A stretch of DNA of 64,000 nucleotides, from assembly GCA_034419075.1 (NCBI GenBank), contig DAOULR010000026.1:1-64000 (forward strand). The letters are read 5' to 3'. The stretch is from E44-bin88 sp034419075. GTDB lineage: Bacteria; Chloroflexota; Dehalococcoidia; Dehalococcoidales; BS750m-G39. This document shows, piece after piece, positions 24,122 to 31,367 of this stretch. Positions within the stretch are counted from its first letter, which is position 1, and every line of letters begins with the position of its first letter. The notes below the pieces were generated by a model that ran no database searches, was not told the origin of the DNA, and saw only the letters and a program-made list of their open reading frames with translations. A program made the translations under genes and the position numbers.

Positions 24122-24543
24122 TTCTCTACCTCAATACCCATACTGCGGGCGGTGCCTTCGATGATGCGCTCCGCCCCCTCAATAGTGGTCGCGTTTAGGT
24201 CTTTAGCCTTAAGCTCAGCAATCTCGCGCAGCTGGGCGCGGGTTATCTTGCCCGCACTCTCGTGGCCAGCCTCGCCTGAGGCTTTCTCCAGCCCCAGCGC
24301 TTTCTTGAGCAAATCGGTGGCCGGCGGCGTCTTGGTGACGAAGGTAAAGGAACGGTCTTCGTAGACGGTTATCTCCACCGGAATAATAGAGCCCGCCTGG
24401 TTAGCCGTGCGGTCGTTATACTCTTTACAAAAGGCCATAATATTAAGCCCGTGCTGACCCAAGGCCGGCCCCACCGGCGGTGCCGGATTTGCCTTACCCG
24501 CGGCAATCTGCAGCTTAATTACGGCTTTAACCTTCTTAGCCAC
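24118..24543 (-). CDS. rplK: Ribosomal protein L11
   Basis: 141 residues, the full family length. The N-terminal segment AAGKANPAPPVGPALGQHGL and the C-terminal rRNA-binding part (ERIIEGTARSMGIEVEK) are unmistakable. L11 binds the GTPase-associated centre of 23S rRNA. It lies 8 bases after nusG. Confidence 0.96.
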   Translation of the reverse strand: MAKKVKAVIKLQIAAGKANPAPPVGPALGQHGLNIMAFCKEYNDRTANQAGSIIPVEITVYEDRSFTFVTKTPPATDLLKKALGLEKASGEAGHESAGKITRAQLREIAELKAKDLNATTIEGAERIIEGTARSMGIEVEK

Positions 24544-24551
24544 TTTATCTC

Positions 24552-25124
24552 CTAGAGCTTCTCCACTTGTAAGAAGTCAAGTTCAACCGGTGTCTCCCGC
24601 CCAAACAGGGACAGGAGCACCTTGACCTTGCCCTTATCAGTGCTTATTTCATCCACCACGCCGACGAAATCGATAAAAGGCCCGCTGGTCACCCGCACGC
24701 TCTGCCCCTTGCGGAAGCCGACCTTAACCTTGGGGGCTTCGGCGGCCATCTGCTTTAATATCTGGTTGACCTCGTCCTCAAGCAGGGGCGTCGGCTTGGT
24801 GCCGCTGCCGACAAAACCGGTGACCCCGGGCGTGTTACGCACAATGTTCCAGCTCTGGTCGCTCATATTCATCTGGACCAGTATATAACCGGGCAGTATC
24901 TTCTTATCCACGTTCCGCCGCTGCCCGTTCTTAACCTCTATCTCCACTTCGGTAGGTATGATTATATCGCCAATCTCTTCAGCGCTGTCCATAAACTTGA
25001 TGCGCTGCTCAAGATTCTTCTTAACCCGTTCTTCATACCCGGAATAGGTATGAATCACAAACCACCCTTTTTGACTTTCCGCCACCTTGTTTTGCTTCTC
25101 AGCCACCAAAAACCCCTCACTCAA
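24552..25124 (-). CDS. nusG: Transcription elongation/antitermination factor NusG
   Basis: 190 residues. The NGN domain (GWFVIHTYSGYEERVKKNLE, GYILVQMNMSDQSW) is followed by the KOW domain (RKGQSVRVTSGPFIDFVGVV). NusG binds RNA polymerase and links it to Rho or ribosomes. Gene order secE-nusG-rplK is the usual bacterial one. The start used may be a few codons early: residues 1-18 precede the conserved domain. Confidence 0.95.
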   Translation of the reverse strand: MSEGFLVAEKQNKVAESQKGWFVIHTYSGYEERVKKNLEQRIKFMDSAEEIGDIIIPTEVEIEVKNGQRRNVDKKILPGYILVQMNMSDQSWNIVRNTPGVTGFVGSGTKPTPLLEDEVNQILKQMAAEAPKVKVGFRKGQSVRVTSGPFIDFVGVVDEISTDKGKVKVLLSLFGRETPVELDFLQVEKL

Positions 25125-25153
25125 ATAAATTAGAATTGGAAAAGAGCCAGGCC

Positions 25154-25366
25154 TTATCCACCCAGGAAGAACGTATCCACCAGTCGGGTGAACCCGTAGT
25201 CGAAAGCGCCTAACAGTATACCCACGGCCAAGGTAACCACCAGCACCAGGAAGGTCAGGTAAGCCGCCTCTCGCCTGGAGAGCCAGACCACCTTCCTCAC
25301 CTCGGCGATAATCTCTCTGATGAACCGAAACCGGGAACGCTTGGTAGCACTACGCTGAGTCATCAA
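25154..25366 (-). CDS. secE: Preprotein translocase subunit SecE
   Basis: 70 residues with the conserved amphipathic segment (FIREIIAEVRKVVWLSRREA) and one membrane helix (about 37-58), the short Gram-positive/Chloroflexi type. It stabilises SecY in the membrane. It lies between rpmG and nusG as in most bacteria. Confidence 0.94.
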   Translation of the reverse strand: MMTQRSATKRSRFRFIREIIAEVRKVVWLSRREAAYLTFLVLVVTLAVGILLGAFDYGFTRLVDTFFLGG

Positions 25367-25395
25367 ACGGCCTTTAAAAGCCCCCGCCGCGGCAC

Positions 25396-25563
25396 TTATT
25401 TCGTCTCCCTATGCAGGGTGTGGCTGCGGCAACGGGGGCAATACTTCTTAAGTTCTAAGCGCTGGGTGTCATTCCGCTTGTTCTTAGTCGAAGTATATGT
25501 CCTCTCGCTGCACTCGGTGCAGGCAAGATGGATAATAACTCTGGTATCAGACTTCCTCGCCAT
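25396..25563 (-). CDS. rpmG: Ribosomal protein L33
   Basis: 55 residues. CTEC near residue 15 and CPRC near residue 42 form the zinc-binding (C+) type of L33, and TSTKNKRNDTQRLELKKYCP is typical. Its ATG is 2 bases from the tuf stop codon, inside the usual tuf-rpmG-secE-nusG order. Confidence 0.95.
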   Translation of the reverse strand: MARKSDTRVIIHLACTECSERTYTSTKNKRNDTQRLELKKYCPRCRSHTLHRETK

Positions 25564-25565
25564 GT

Positions 25566-26768
25566 CTATTCAATGATGCGGCTAAAGGTGCCGGCACCCA
25601 CCGTTTTACCCCCCTCCCGGATAGCGAAGCGCAAGCCTTTCTCCAGAGCCACCGGGTAGATAAGCTTAATCTTCATGTTTATATTATCACCGGGCATAAC
25701 CATCTCCACCCCTTCGGGCAGCTCGATGGTGCCGGTAACGTCGGTAGTCCTGATATAGAACTGGGGCTTATAGCCGTTAAAGAACGGGGTATGCCGGCCC
25801 CCTTCTTCCTTGCTCAAAACATAGACCTCGGCTTCGGCATAGGTATGCGGCTTAATCGAACCGGGGGCGGCGATGACCATACCCCGCTCGATGTCATCCC
25901 GTTCCACGCCCCGAAGCAGAATACCAACGGCATCTCCAGGCTCGGCGTCATCCAAAATCTTGTGGAACATCTCCAGACTGGTCGCCACTGTCTTGCGCGG
26001 CTCGTGATGCAAGCCCACTATCTCAACCTCGTCGCCGGCCTTAATCACGCCCCGCTCCACCCTGCCCGTAGGCACGGTGCCACGACCCTTGATGCTAAAG
26101 ACATCCTCCACCGGCATCAAGAAGGGCTGGTCTTTAGGCCTTACCGGAGTTGGAATATATTCATCAATGGCGTCGAGCAGCTTCCAGATGGGACCACACC
26201 ACTGGCACTCCCGCTTGCCACAGCCGCACTCCAGAGCCTTGAGGGCGCTCAGCCTTATCACCGGCAGCTCGTCGCCGGGGAACTTATACTTGGTCAGCAG
26301 TTCCCTGGTCTCCACCTCCACCAGCTCCTGCAGCTCTTCGTCATCGAGGGCGTCTATCTTGTTGAGAGCCACCACGATGTAGGGAACCTCCACCTGGCGA
26401 GCCAGCAGGACGTGCTCCCTGGTCTGGGGCATAGGCCCATCGGGGGCGCTCACCACCAGGATGGCACCGTCCATCTGGGCCGCGCCGGTTATCATGTTCT
26501 TGATAAAGTCAGCGTGCCCCGGGCAATCTATATGGGCATAATGGCGCTTCTCGGTCTCATACTCAATATGGGCAATGGCTATGGTCAGACCACGCGCCTT
26601 CTCTTCCGGAGCATTGTCAATGGAACCAAACTCACGGAATTGGGTGGGGCCCACCTTGGATAATACCATGGTCATCGCCGAAGTCAGGGTTGTCTTACCA
26701 TGGTCAACATGACCGATGGTGCCCACATTACAATGGGGCTTAGTCCGTTGGAATTTCTGCTTTGCCAT
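25566..26768 (-). CDS. tuf: Elongation factor Tu
   Basis: 400 residues. G1 motif GHVDHGKT (19-26), DCPGHAD (81-87), NKID (136-139) and SALK (174-177) are intact. Directly after the SALK motif stands a four-cysteine insertion, C181, C183, C188 and C191, that replaces a non-cysteine loop in E. coli EF-Tu and may bind zinc. I recall similar insertions in Dehalococcoidia. EF-Tu brings aminoacyl-tRNA to the ribosome. Upstream lie tRNA genes for Thr, Tyr and Thr, as in E. coli tufB. Confidence 0.97.
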   Translation of the reverse strand: MAKQKFQRTKPHCNVGTIGHVDHGKTTLTSAMTMVLSKVGPTQFREFGSIDNAPEEKARGLTIAIAHIEYETEKRHYAHIDCPGHADFIKNMITGAAQMDGAILVVSAPDGPMPQTREHVLLARQVEVPYIVVALNKIDALDDEELQELVEVETRELLTKYKFPGDELPVIRLSALKALECGCGKRECQWCGPIWKLLDAIDEYIPTPVRPKDQPFLMPVEDVFSIKGRGTVPTGRVERGVIKAGDEVEIVGLHHEPRKTVATSLEMFHKILDDAEPGDAVGILLRGVERDDIERGMVIAAPGSIKPHTYAEAEVYVLSKEEGGRHTPFFNGYKPQFYIRTTDVTGTIELPEGVEMVMPGDNINMKIKLIYPVALEKGLRFAIREGGKTVGAGTFSRIIE

Positions 26769-26788
26769 TTTTAACCCCCTTTAATTAA

Positions 26789-26861
26789 AGCCCACAACCA
26801 GATTCGAACTGGTGACCCCGTTCTTACCAAGAACGTGCTCTACCAACTGAGCTATGTGGGC
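26789..26861 (-). tRNA. tRNA-Thr (GGT)
   Basis: 73 bases without CCA. Acceptor GCCCACA/TGTGGGC, D-arm AGCTCAGTTGGTAGAGC, anticodon stem CGTTC/GAACG around TTGGTAA (anticodon GGT), T-arm CCAGTTCGAATCTGG. Discriminator T. It lies 20 bases upstream of tuf. Confidence 0.95.
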
Positions 26862-26918
26862 ACCCAAAACATTATACCAGTTTTTATGGTAGGACATCTA
26901 ATCCGTATTATATTAAAG

Positions 26919-27002
26919 TGGAGGGGGCAGGATTCGAACCTGCGTAGCCCTTAGGGCGGCAGATTTACAGTCTGCTCCGATTAACCACTCCGGCACCCCT
27001 CC
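26919..27002 (-). tRNA. tRNA-Tyr (GTA)
   Basis: 84 bases with a long variable arm, as expected for tyrosine tRNA. Acceptor GGAGGGG/CCCCTCC, anticodon loop CTGTAAA (GTA) on stem GCAGA/TCTGC, T-arm GCAGGTTCGAATCCTGC, discriminator A. Confidence 0.95.
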
Positions 27003-27015
27003 CCACACAGACCTC

Positions 27016-27088
27016 AGCCCGAGAGGGGAGTCGAACCCGCTAACCTACCGATTACAAGTCGGTTGCGCTACCATTGCGCCACTCGGGC
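27016..27088 (-). tRNA. tRNA-Thr (TGT)
   Basis: 73 bases. Acceptor GCCCGAG/CTCGGGC, anticodon loop CTTGTAA (TGT) on stem ACCGA/TCGGT, T-arm with GGTTCGACTCC, discriminator T. It is the second threonine isoacceptor in this cluster. Confidence 0.94.
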
Positions 27089-27148
27089 ATCCCAGCTATA
27101 GGTTAGCTGCAACATTATAAAAATGCAAGGTTTAAAAGTCAAGCTTGG

Positions 27149-27221
27149 TAGCGCATACCGGATTCGAACCGGTGATCTCCTCCTTGAGAGGGAGGTGTCC
27201 TAACCGCTAGACGAATGCGCC
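27149..27221 (-). tRNA. tRNA-Glu (CTC)
   Basis: 73 bases. Acceptor GGCGCAT/ATGCGCT (first pair G-T wobble), anticodon loop CTCTCAA (CTC) on stem CCTCC/GGAGG, T-arm CCGGTTCGAATCCGG, discriminator A. It is the first tRNA of the tuf cluster on the minus strand. Confidence 0.93.
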
Positions 27222-27225
27222 ACCT

Positions 27226-27276
27226 AAAAAGGCTGGCTATAACCAGAGACCTATACTGCTTTCTCTAAAGCCAGCC
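27226..27276 (-). terminator. Rho-independent terminator after the DUF169 gene
   Basis: On the minus strand arms GGCTGGCT and AGCCAGCC (perfect, 30-base loop) are followed by TTTTT. It lies 47 bases past the stop of the DUF169 gene and just upstream of the tRNA-Glu gene, so it separates the two units. Confidence 0.6.
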
Positions 27277-27322
27277 ACCGCTATTATAACAGTGAAGAGC
27301 TAAAACGGCAAGACGCCCCGTT

Positions 27323-28078
27323 TCAAGCACTCTCCGCATCTTTCTCGGCCTCTTTAAATACCCTCTCCTCTCGCTTGAGGAACTTTTCCCGACCATCGGT
27401 GTACGAAGGCAGAACCCATTCCATCTCCTCGAGGTTAGCCGTTATAATCGGCAGCCAGTTATAGGGTATGGATACCAGCATCCACCCCTCCTCGAATATC
27501 CCTTTGGCTTTCGTGCCGAAGGCCAAGCCTGTAACTGTGTAGTTCACCTTGCCGCTCTGGAAGGGATAGATATAAAGCCACGTGCAGCCCAACACCCCCG
27601 TTGCCTTGGTCTCCCAAATCTCACCGGTGGAATAGCTCATCGCCCTGAGCAGGATTTCCGCCTGGCTGGGGGTAGCAGTGAAGACCAGGAGGTCGGGCTC
27701 GAAGTTTAGTTTGTCTAGCGGAGAGAAAACGACATAGTTAACCAGCCCCGGCCTGAAGTGCGGAACGTACTGATAGATTTTATTGTTAGCCCGCGGCTCC
27801 TGAAAGATGCCGAACTTGGGTCCAATCAGACCGCCTTCCACGGCTAAGGAAAACTCCTCCATGCCCAACACTACCTTGCCCACGCAGCTCTCATTCTCCC
27901 GACTGAAGTAGAAGGGAGTGCCCCTCCGCTCCACCTCCCTGAGCATCTCACAGAAAGGAATAGATTTGTCCAGCTGCTCGATGCCTTCCGGTTTGGGCAG
28001 ACAGAACTTGACGGCGGCGGGCGGATGCTTGAAATCAAACTTTTTGTAGACGGATAAGTCACTTTTTAGCGGTCTCAT
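27323..28078 (-). CDS. DUF169 family protein
   Basis: 251 residues. The family marks are HPPAAVKFCLPKPEG near the start, a cysteine (ENESCVGKVVLGM, about 62-74), the GLVNYVVFSPLDKLNFEPDLLVF block and SVPYNWLP-like ending (SIPYNWLP). DUF169 proteins are common in anaerobes and have been suspected of binding a metal or cofactor, but no reaction is established to my knowledge. It stands alone between tRNA genes. A second, diverged member is at 48,245-49,024. Confidence 0.8.
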   Translation of the reverse strand: MRPLKSDLSVYKKFDFKHPPAAVKFCLPKPEGIEQLDKSIPFCEMLREVERRGTPFYFSRENESCVGKVVLGMEEFSLAVEGGLIGPKFGIFQEPRANNKIYQYVPHFRPGLVNYVVFSPLDKLNFEPDLLVFTATPSQAEILLRAMSYSTGEIWETKATGVLGCTWLYIYPFQSGKVNYTVTGLAFGTKAKGIFEEGWMLVSIPYNWLPIITANLEEMEWVLPSYTDGREKFLKREERVFKEAEKDAESA

Positions 28079-28101
28079 TTTAGCCTCCCAAAATAAAATG
28101 G

Positions 28102-28172
28102 CTGGGGAAGAAGGATTCGAACCTTCCCTTACGGATCCAGAGTCCGCTGTCCTACCACTAGACGATTCCCCA
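28102..28172 (-). tRNA. tRNA-Gln (CTG)
   Basis: 71 bases. Acceptor TGGGGAA/TTCCCCA (starts with T, as glutamine tRNAs do), anticodon loop CTCTGGA (CTG) on stem GCGGA/TCCGT, T-arm GAAGGTTCGAATCCTTC, discriminator G. Confidence 0.92.
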
Positions 28173-28273
28173 GTTCAAAAGGGATTATAACACGGAGCTA
28201 GCTTCGGGGCAATAACCTCATTTGACACCGCCCGCCTTAATACTTATGCTAAAGCCGTAAGAAAGGAAAGAAC

Positions 28274-28957
28274 TTGGCTGATTTAAACGCCCTGCAAAAG
28301 ACCCTCAAAATCAGGTTCAAAAACAAGGCCTTGCTGGAGCAGGCACTGGTGCACAGCTCCTATATAAACGAAAACCCTGGACTAGCTGAAGGCGACAACG
28401 AAAGGCTGGAGTTCCTGGGCGACGCCGTACTGGGCTTCATCATCGCCGAAGAGCTCTACAAACGCTTCCCCCAGTTCAGCGAAGGCGAGATGACGCGGGT
28501 GCGCTCCTCGCTGGTGAGTCAGGCCGCCCTCTCCCGCCTGGCCAAAGCTATCAAGCTGGGCGACCACCTCTACTTAGGCAAAGGAGAGGAGGGGGGTGGG
28601 GGGAGGAGCAAGCCGGCCAACCTGTCGGGGGCGCTGGAGGCCCTGACCGCGGCCATCTTCCTCGACTGGGGTATGAAAGTCACCCGTAAGTTCGTCCTCA
28701 GGCTGATGGCTAAAAAGATGGGTAAAGCGCTCAGCAAGGGATTAGAAGCCGACTACAAGACCAAGCTGCAGGAGGCATCCCAGGCCAAACTGCAACTAAA
28801 GCCCAGATATAAGGTCATTGAAGCCGTGGGCCCCGCCCACGACCGCCGCTTCACCGTTGAGGTCAGGGTCGGCGAAGATGTTATCGGGTGCGGTTCGGGC
28901 AAAAGCAAAAAGTCGGCCGAGACAGAGGCCGCTCGCGAAGCTCTGAAGCAGCTCTAA
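28274..28957 (+). CDS. rnc: Ribonuclease III
   Basis: 227 residues with a TTG start after GAAAGGAAAG. The signature NERLEFLGDAVLGFIIAEEL (about 40-59) and the second acidic site EALTAAIFLDWG form the Mg-dependent nuclease centre. Residues ~157-227 form the double-stranded RNA-binding domain (DYKTKLQEASQAKL, GSGKSKKSAETEAAREAL). It processes rRNA and other duplex RNA. It is the first gene of a plus-strand run. Confidence 0.95.
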   Translation: MADLNALQKTLKIRFKNKALLEQALVHSSYINENPGLAEGDNERLEFLGDAVLGFIIAEELYKRFPQFSEGEMTRVRSSLVSQAALSRLAKAIKLGDHLYLGKGEEGGGGRSKPANLSGALEALTAAIFLDWGMKVTRKFVLRLMAKKMGKALSKGLEADYKTKLQEASQAKLQLKPRYKVIEAVGPAHDRRFTVEVRVGEDVIGCGSGKSKKSAETEAAREALKQL

Positions 28958-29022
28958 AGAGAGCTTTACACCATGGCTCCCCTTTGTTAAACTTTAATCA
29001 TACTTAAGATAGAGGTGTGACT

Positions 29023-29166
29023 ATGGGCCGTAGAGACTACCGACATCGAGAAGCGAAGAAGCCGAAAAAGGACGATAAGAAAATAGCCCACCCCACTATC
29101 TTGACCCCACCGGTCACGGTGGAAGTGATTAAAAAGGGGAAGAAGGGAAAAGAGGAGGAGGAATAG
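29023..29166 (+). CDS. Highly charged 47-residue protein
   Basis: A short gene preceded by AGAGGTG. It is very basic at both ends (GRRDYRHREAKKPKKDDKK) and closes with KKGKKGKEEEE. The centre PTILTPPVTVEVI is hydrophobic. I recall similar tiny basic proteins in this place in Dehalococcoides genomes but cannot name one. Its end carries the AGGAGGAGG that may serve the radical SAM gene downstream. Confidence 0.55.
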   Translation: MGRRDYRHREAKKPKKDDKKIAHPTILTPPVTVEVIKKGKKGKEEEE

Positions 29167-29204
29167 AGATAACTGCCTACCAACAGCTTCACCAGAACGG
29201 GGAG

Positions 29205-30104
29205 TTGAGGGGGAGGGTAAACCGAGCCCGAACTATCCTGGAAGAGTGCCGACTCTGCCCCCGCGCCTGCGGCGTCAACCGTCTGGCCGGCGAAAGCGGC
29301 CAGTGCCAGGTCACCAGCCAGGTTATCGTCTCCAGCTACGGCCCCCATCTAGGTGAGGAAGCGCCCCTTGTGGGCAGAAACGGCTCGGGGACTATCTTTT
29401 TCAGTTACTGCAACCTGCACTGCGTTTTCTGCCAGAACTACACCATCAGCCAGCTCGGCGAGGGCAGCGCCGTATCTCCAGAGACTTTAGCGGGTATGAT
29501 GCTATCGCTGCAGGCAAGGGGCTGCCACAACATAAACCTGGTCAGTCCCAGCCACGTGGTGCCCTATATACTGGAAGCCCTGGACATAGCGGCGGCCAAA
29601 GGGCTGAGCCTGCCCCTGGTCTATAACACGGGCGGCTACGATACCATAGAGACGTTGAAGCTGCTGGACGGTGTTGTTGACATCTATATGCCCGATATGA
29701 AATACTCCGATGCCAAGACCGCCGAGCGTCTGTCGGGTATAAAGAACTACCCCAAAATCAACCAGGCGGCGGTCAGGGAGATGCACCGCCAGGTGGGCGA
29801 CCTGAAGGTTGACGAAGACGGCATAGCCCAGCGCGGCTTGCTGGTGCGCCACCTCGTCTTGCCCGACGGGCTGGCGGGGACGGAAGGAGTGGTAAAGTTC
29901 CTCTCCGATGAGATTTCGACCAATACCTACCTCAATATTATGTCCCAGTACCGCCCCTGCCATAAGGCTTTCGACATCCCCACCCTCAACCGCCCCCTGA
30001 AAGACCAGGAGTTTGACGAGGCCATCAAGCTGGCCCACCAGCAGGGCCTGTATCGGCTGGACAAAGAGCAGTTTCCCCAATCATTGAGGTTCGTATTGAG
30101 GTAG
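29205..30104 (+). CDS. Radical SAM protein of the PflA/AmmeMemoRadiSam-related group
   Basis: 299 residues from the TTG at 29205. The cluster motif CNLHCVFC (C69, C73, C76) binds the 4Fe-4S-SAM centre. Two upstream cysteine pairs (CRLCPRACGVNR) are typical of the group of pyruvate-formate-lyase-activase-like proteins, whose target is unknown. The frame stays open upstream to 29133 and encodes AYQQLHQNGEL, which resembles the family's usual N-terminus, so the true start is probably before 29205. No ATG, GTG or TTG occurs there, only ATA codons after AGGAGGAGG. Confidence 0.82.
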   Translation: MRGRVNRARTILEECRLCPRACGVNRLAGESGQCQVTSQVIVSSYGPHLGEEAPLVGRNGSGTIFFSYCNLHCVFCQNYTISQLGEGSAVSPETLAGMMLSLQARGCHNINLVSPSHVVPYILEALDIAAAKGLSLPLVYNTGGYDTIETLKLLDGVVDIYMPDMKYSDAKTAERLSGIKNYPKINQAAVREMHRQVGDLKVDEDGIAQRGLLVRHLVLPDGLAGTEGVVKFLSDEISTNTYLNIMSQYRPCHKAFDIPTLNRPLKDQEFDEAIKLAHQQGLYRLDKEQFPQSLRFVLR

Positions 30105-30105
30105 T

Positions 30106-30396
30106 ATGAAAACGAAAGATTTAGCGGCAGTCAGGGTATTGATATACGGCGACGTTCAGGGCGTCTACTTCCGCGCCTTCGCCGCCCAAAAGGCCAAAGC
30201 GTTGGGGCTGAAGGGCTACGTAAGCAATCTGCCCCGCGGGGACTCGGTGGAGGTTGTCGCCGAGGGAGAGAGAAATCGCCTGGAAGAGCTGATTACCTAT
30301 CTCAATGTGGGCCCGCCCGCAGCCAGGGTGGAAAGGTTGATTACCAACTGGTCAGAACATAGCGGGCGCTATACCGAGTTCAGCATTAAGTACTAG
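30106..30396 (+). CDS. acyP: Acylphosphatase
   Basis: 96 residues. The active-site motif GDVQGVYFRAF (about 16-26) with the catalytic Arg and the GLKGYVSNLPRGDSVEVVAEG block (Asn at about 44) are typical. It hydrolyses acyl phosphates such as acetyl phosphate or carbamoyl phosphate in the cytoplasm. It starts 1 base after the radical SAM gene, so the two are cotranscribed. Confidence 0.93.
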   Translation: MKTKDLAAVRVLIYGDVQGVYFRAFAAQKAKALGLKGYVSNLPRGDSVEVVAEGERNRLEELITYLNVGPPAARVERLITNWSEHSGRYTEFSIKY

Positions 30397-30401
30397 AGCT
30401 T

Positions 30402-30629
30402 TTAGTCTATCGCCGCCTTAATCTGGGCGATAAGAGCGCGGCGCTTAATTTCGTCGCCCGTTATATCCTGCTTGACCCTCTTCCAGGTAGTCGGGCAATC
30501 CTTATAGGTCACGCCCACCGCCTTATGCACCGCCTGGTCGACCTGCTTGCGGTTGGCCGGGGTAACCACTATCCCCGCTTCGTCGAGGACATCTTTCATA
30601 TGCCTCAAGTAACAGGACACTACCGTCAC
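30402..30629 (-). CDS. Conserved-looking hypothetical protein
   Basis: 75 residues, no family recognised. It is helical, with one CYLRHMKDVLDEAG start and a QAVHKAVGVTYKDCPTTWKR centre. It follows the DUF362-like gene by 4 bases on the minus strand, which supports a real, cotranslated gene. Confidence 0.55.
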   Translation of the reverse strand: MTVVSCYLRHMKDVLDEAGIVVTPANRKQVDQAVHKAVGVTYKDCPTTWKRVKQDITGDEIKRRALIAQIKAAID

Positions 30630-30633
30630 CCCC

Positions 30634-31365
30634 TTATTCTTCCAGCCCCACCCGCGCTTCCTTAATCAAATCTAGGTAATCGGTCTCAAGCCCCAGTTCC
30701 TTCGAGGCTTCGCTGTCCACTTCGTAAGGCTCGCCGACAAAAACTCGGCCGCACGGCTCAATCATGCCCCGCGTGGGGTCTGATTCAGCGACAAACTTCT
30801 GGCGGGCTTCGATAATCCCCAGGTCAAAGGGCAGCGTAAAATAGAGGTCGGCGATTACCTGGTCTATCCCCAGGTCGTATAACTCTTCATACCCCCAGGG
30901 CATCCCGTCCCCGTACTTGCTGCTGGGCAGTACTGAGAGCAGATTGGCTATGCTTAAGTTTCCCTGGCCCTCGATAACCTTCAGCGGCGCCACCGTTATC
31001 AGGTAGTCACAGGAAAGGATAACGTTAGGCACCCAGAAGGTGGGCACAATCAAGGGCTTGGGCAAGGGATTGTCCACCTCCACCCAGACACAGTCCTTAA
31101 CGTCCAGCGTCAAAATACGGGGGAAGTTATAGCCCAGCTTCTGGTAGATGGGATAGACGGGCTCACCGTCGGGGGTGCTGGCCAGGATGAGGACATCGGC
31201 GTCACTGACCTGACGTATGCCCTCGATTATGGCGGCCAGCATCTCCTGGCTGGTGCTCACTGGATAGGGCGTCGGATAGGCGGCGCTGGGCGCAATCAAA
31301 ACCCGCCGCGCCCGCGATATCACCGGTGGCGGCTCGAAGACGAACCCTTCGGCATTGACTATCAA
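30634..31365 (-). CDS. DUF362 family protein
   Basis: About 243 residues. The recognisable stretch is RRVLIAPSAAYPTPYPVSTS, then VPTFWVPNVILSCDYLITVAPLK, where DUF362 proteins have a conserved Asp/Lys region. No 4Fe-4S domain is fused. I chose the TTG at 31365 because AGGAGG stands 7 bases before it; an in-frame start at 31386 overlaps moeA and lacks a site. It lies directly after moeA, so a redox or cofactor link is possible but unproven. Confidence 0.65.
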   Translation of the reverse strand: MIVNAEGFVFEPPPVISRARRVLIAPSAAYPTPYPVSTSQEMLAAIIEGIRQVSDADVLILASTPDGEPVYPIYQKLGYNFPRILTLDVKDCVWVEVDNPLPKPLIVPTFWVPNVILSCDYLITVAPLKVIEGQGNLSIANLLSVLPSSKYGDGMPWGYEELYDLGIDQVIADLYFTLPFDLGIIEARQKFVAESDPTRGMIEPCGRVFVGEPYEVDSEASKELGLETDYLDLIKEARVGLEE

Positions 31366-31367
31366 GT

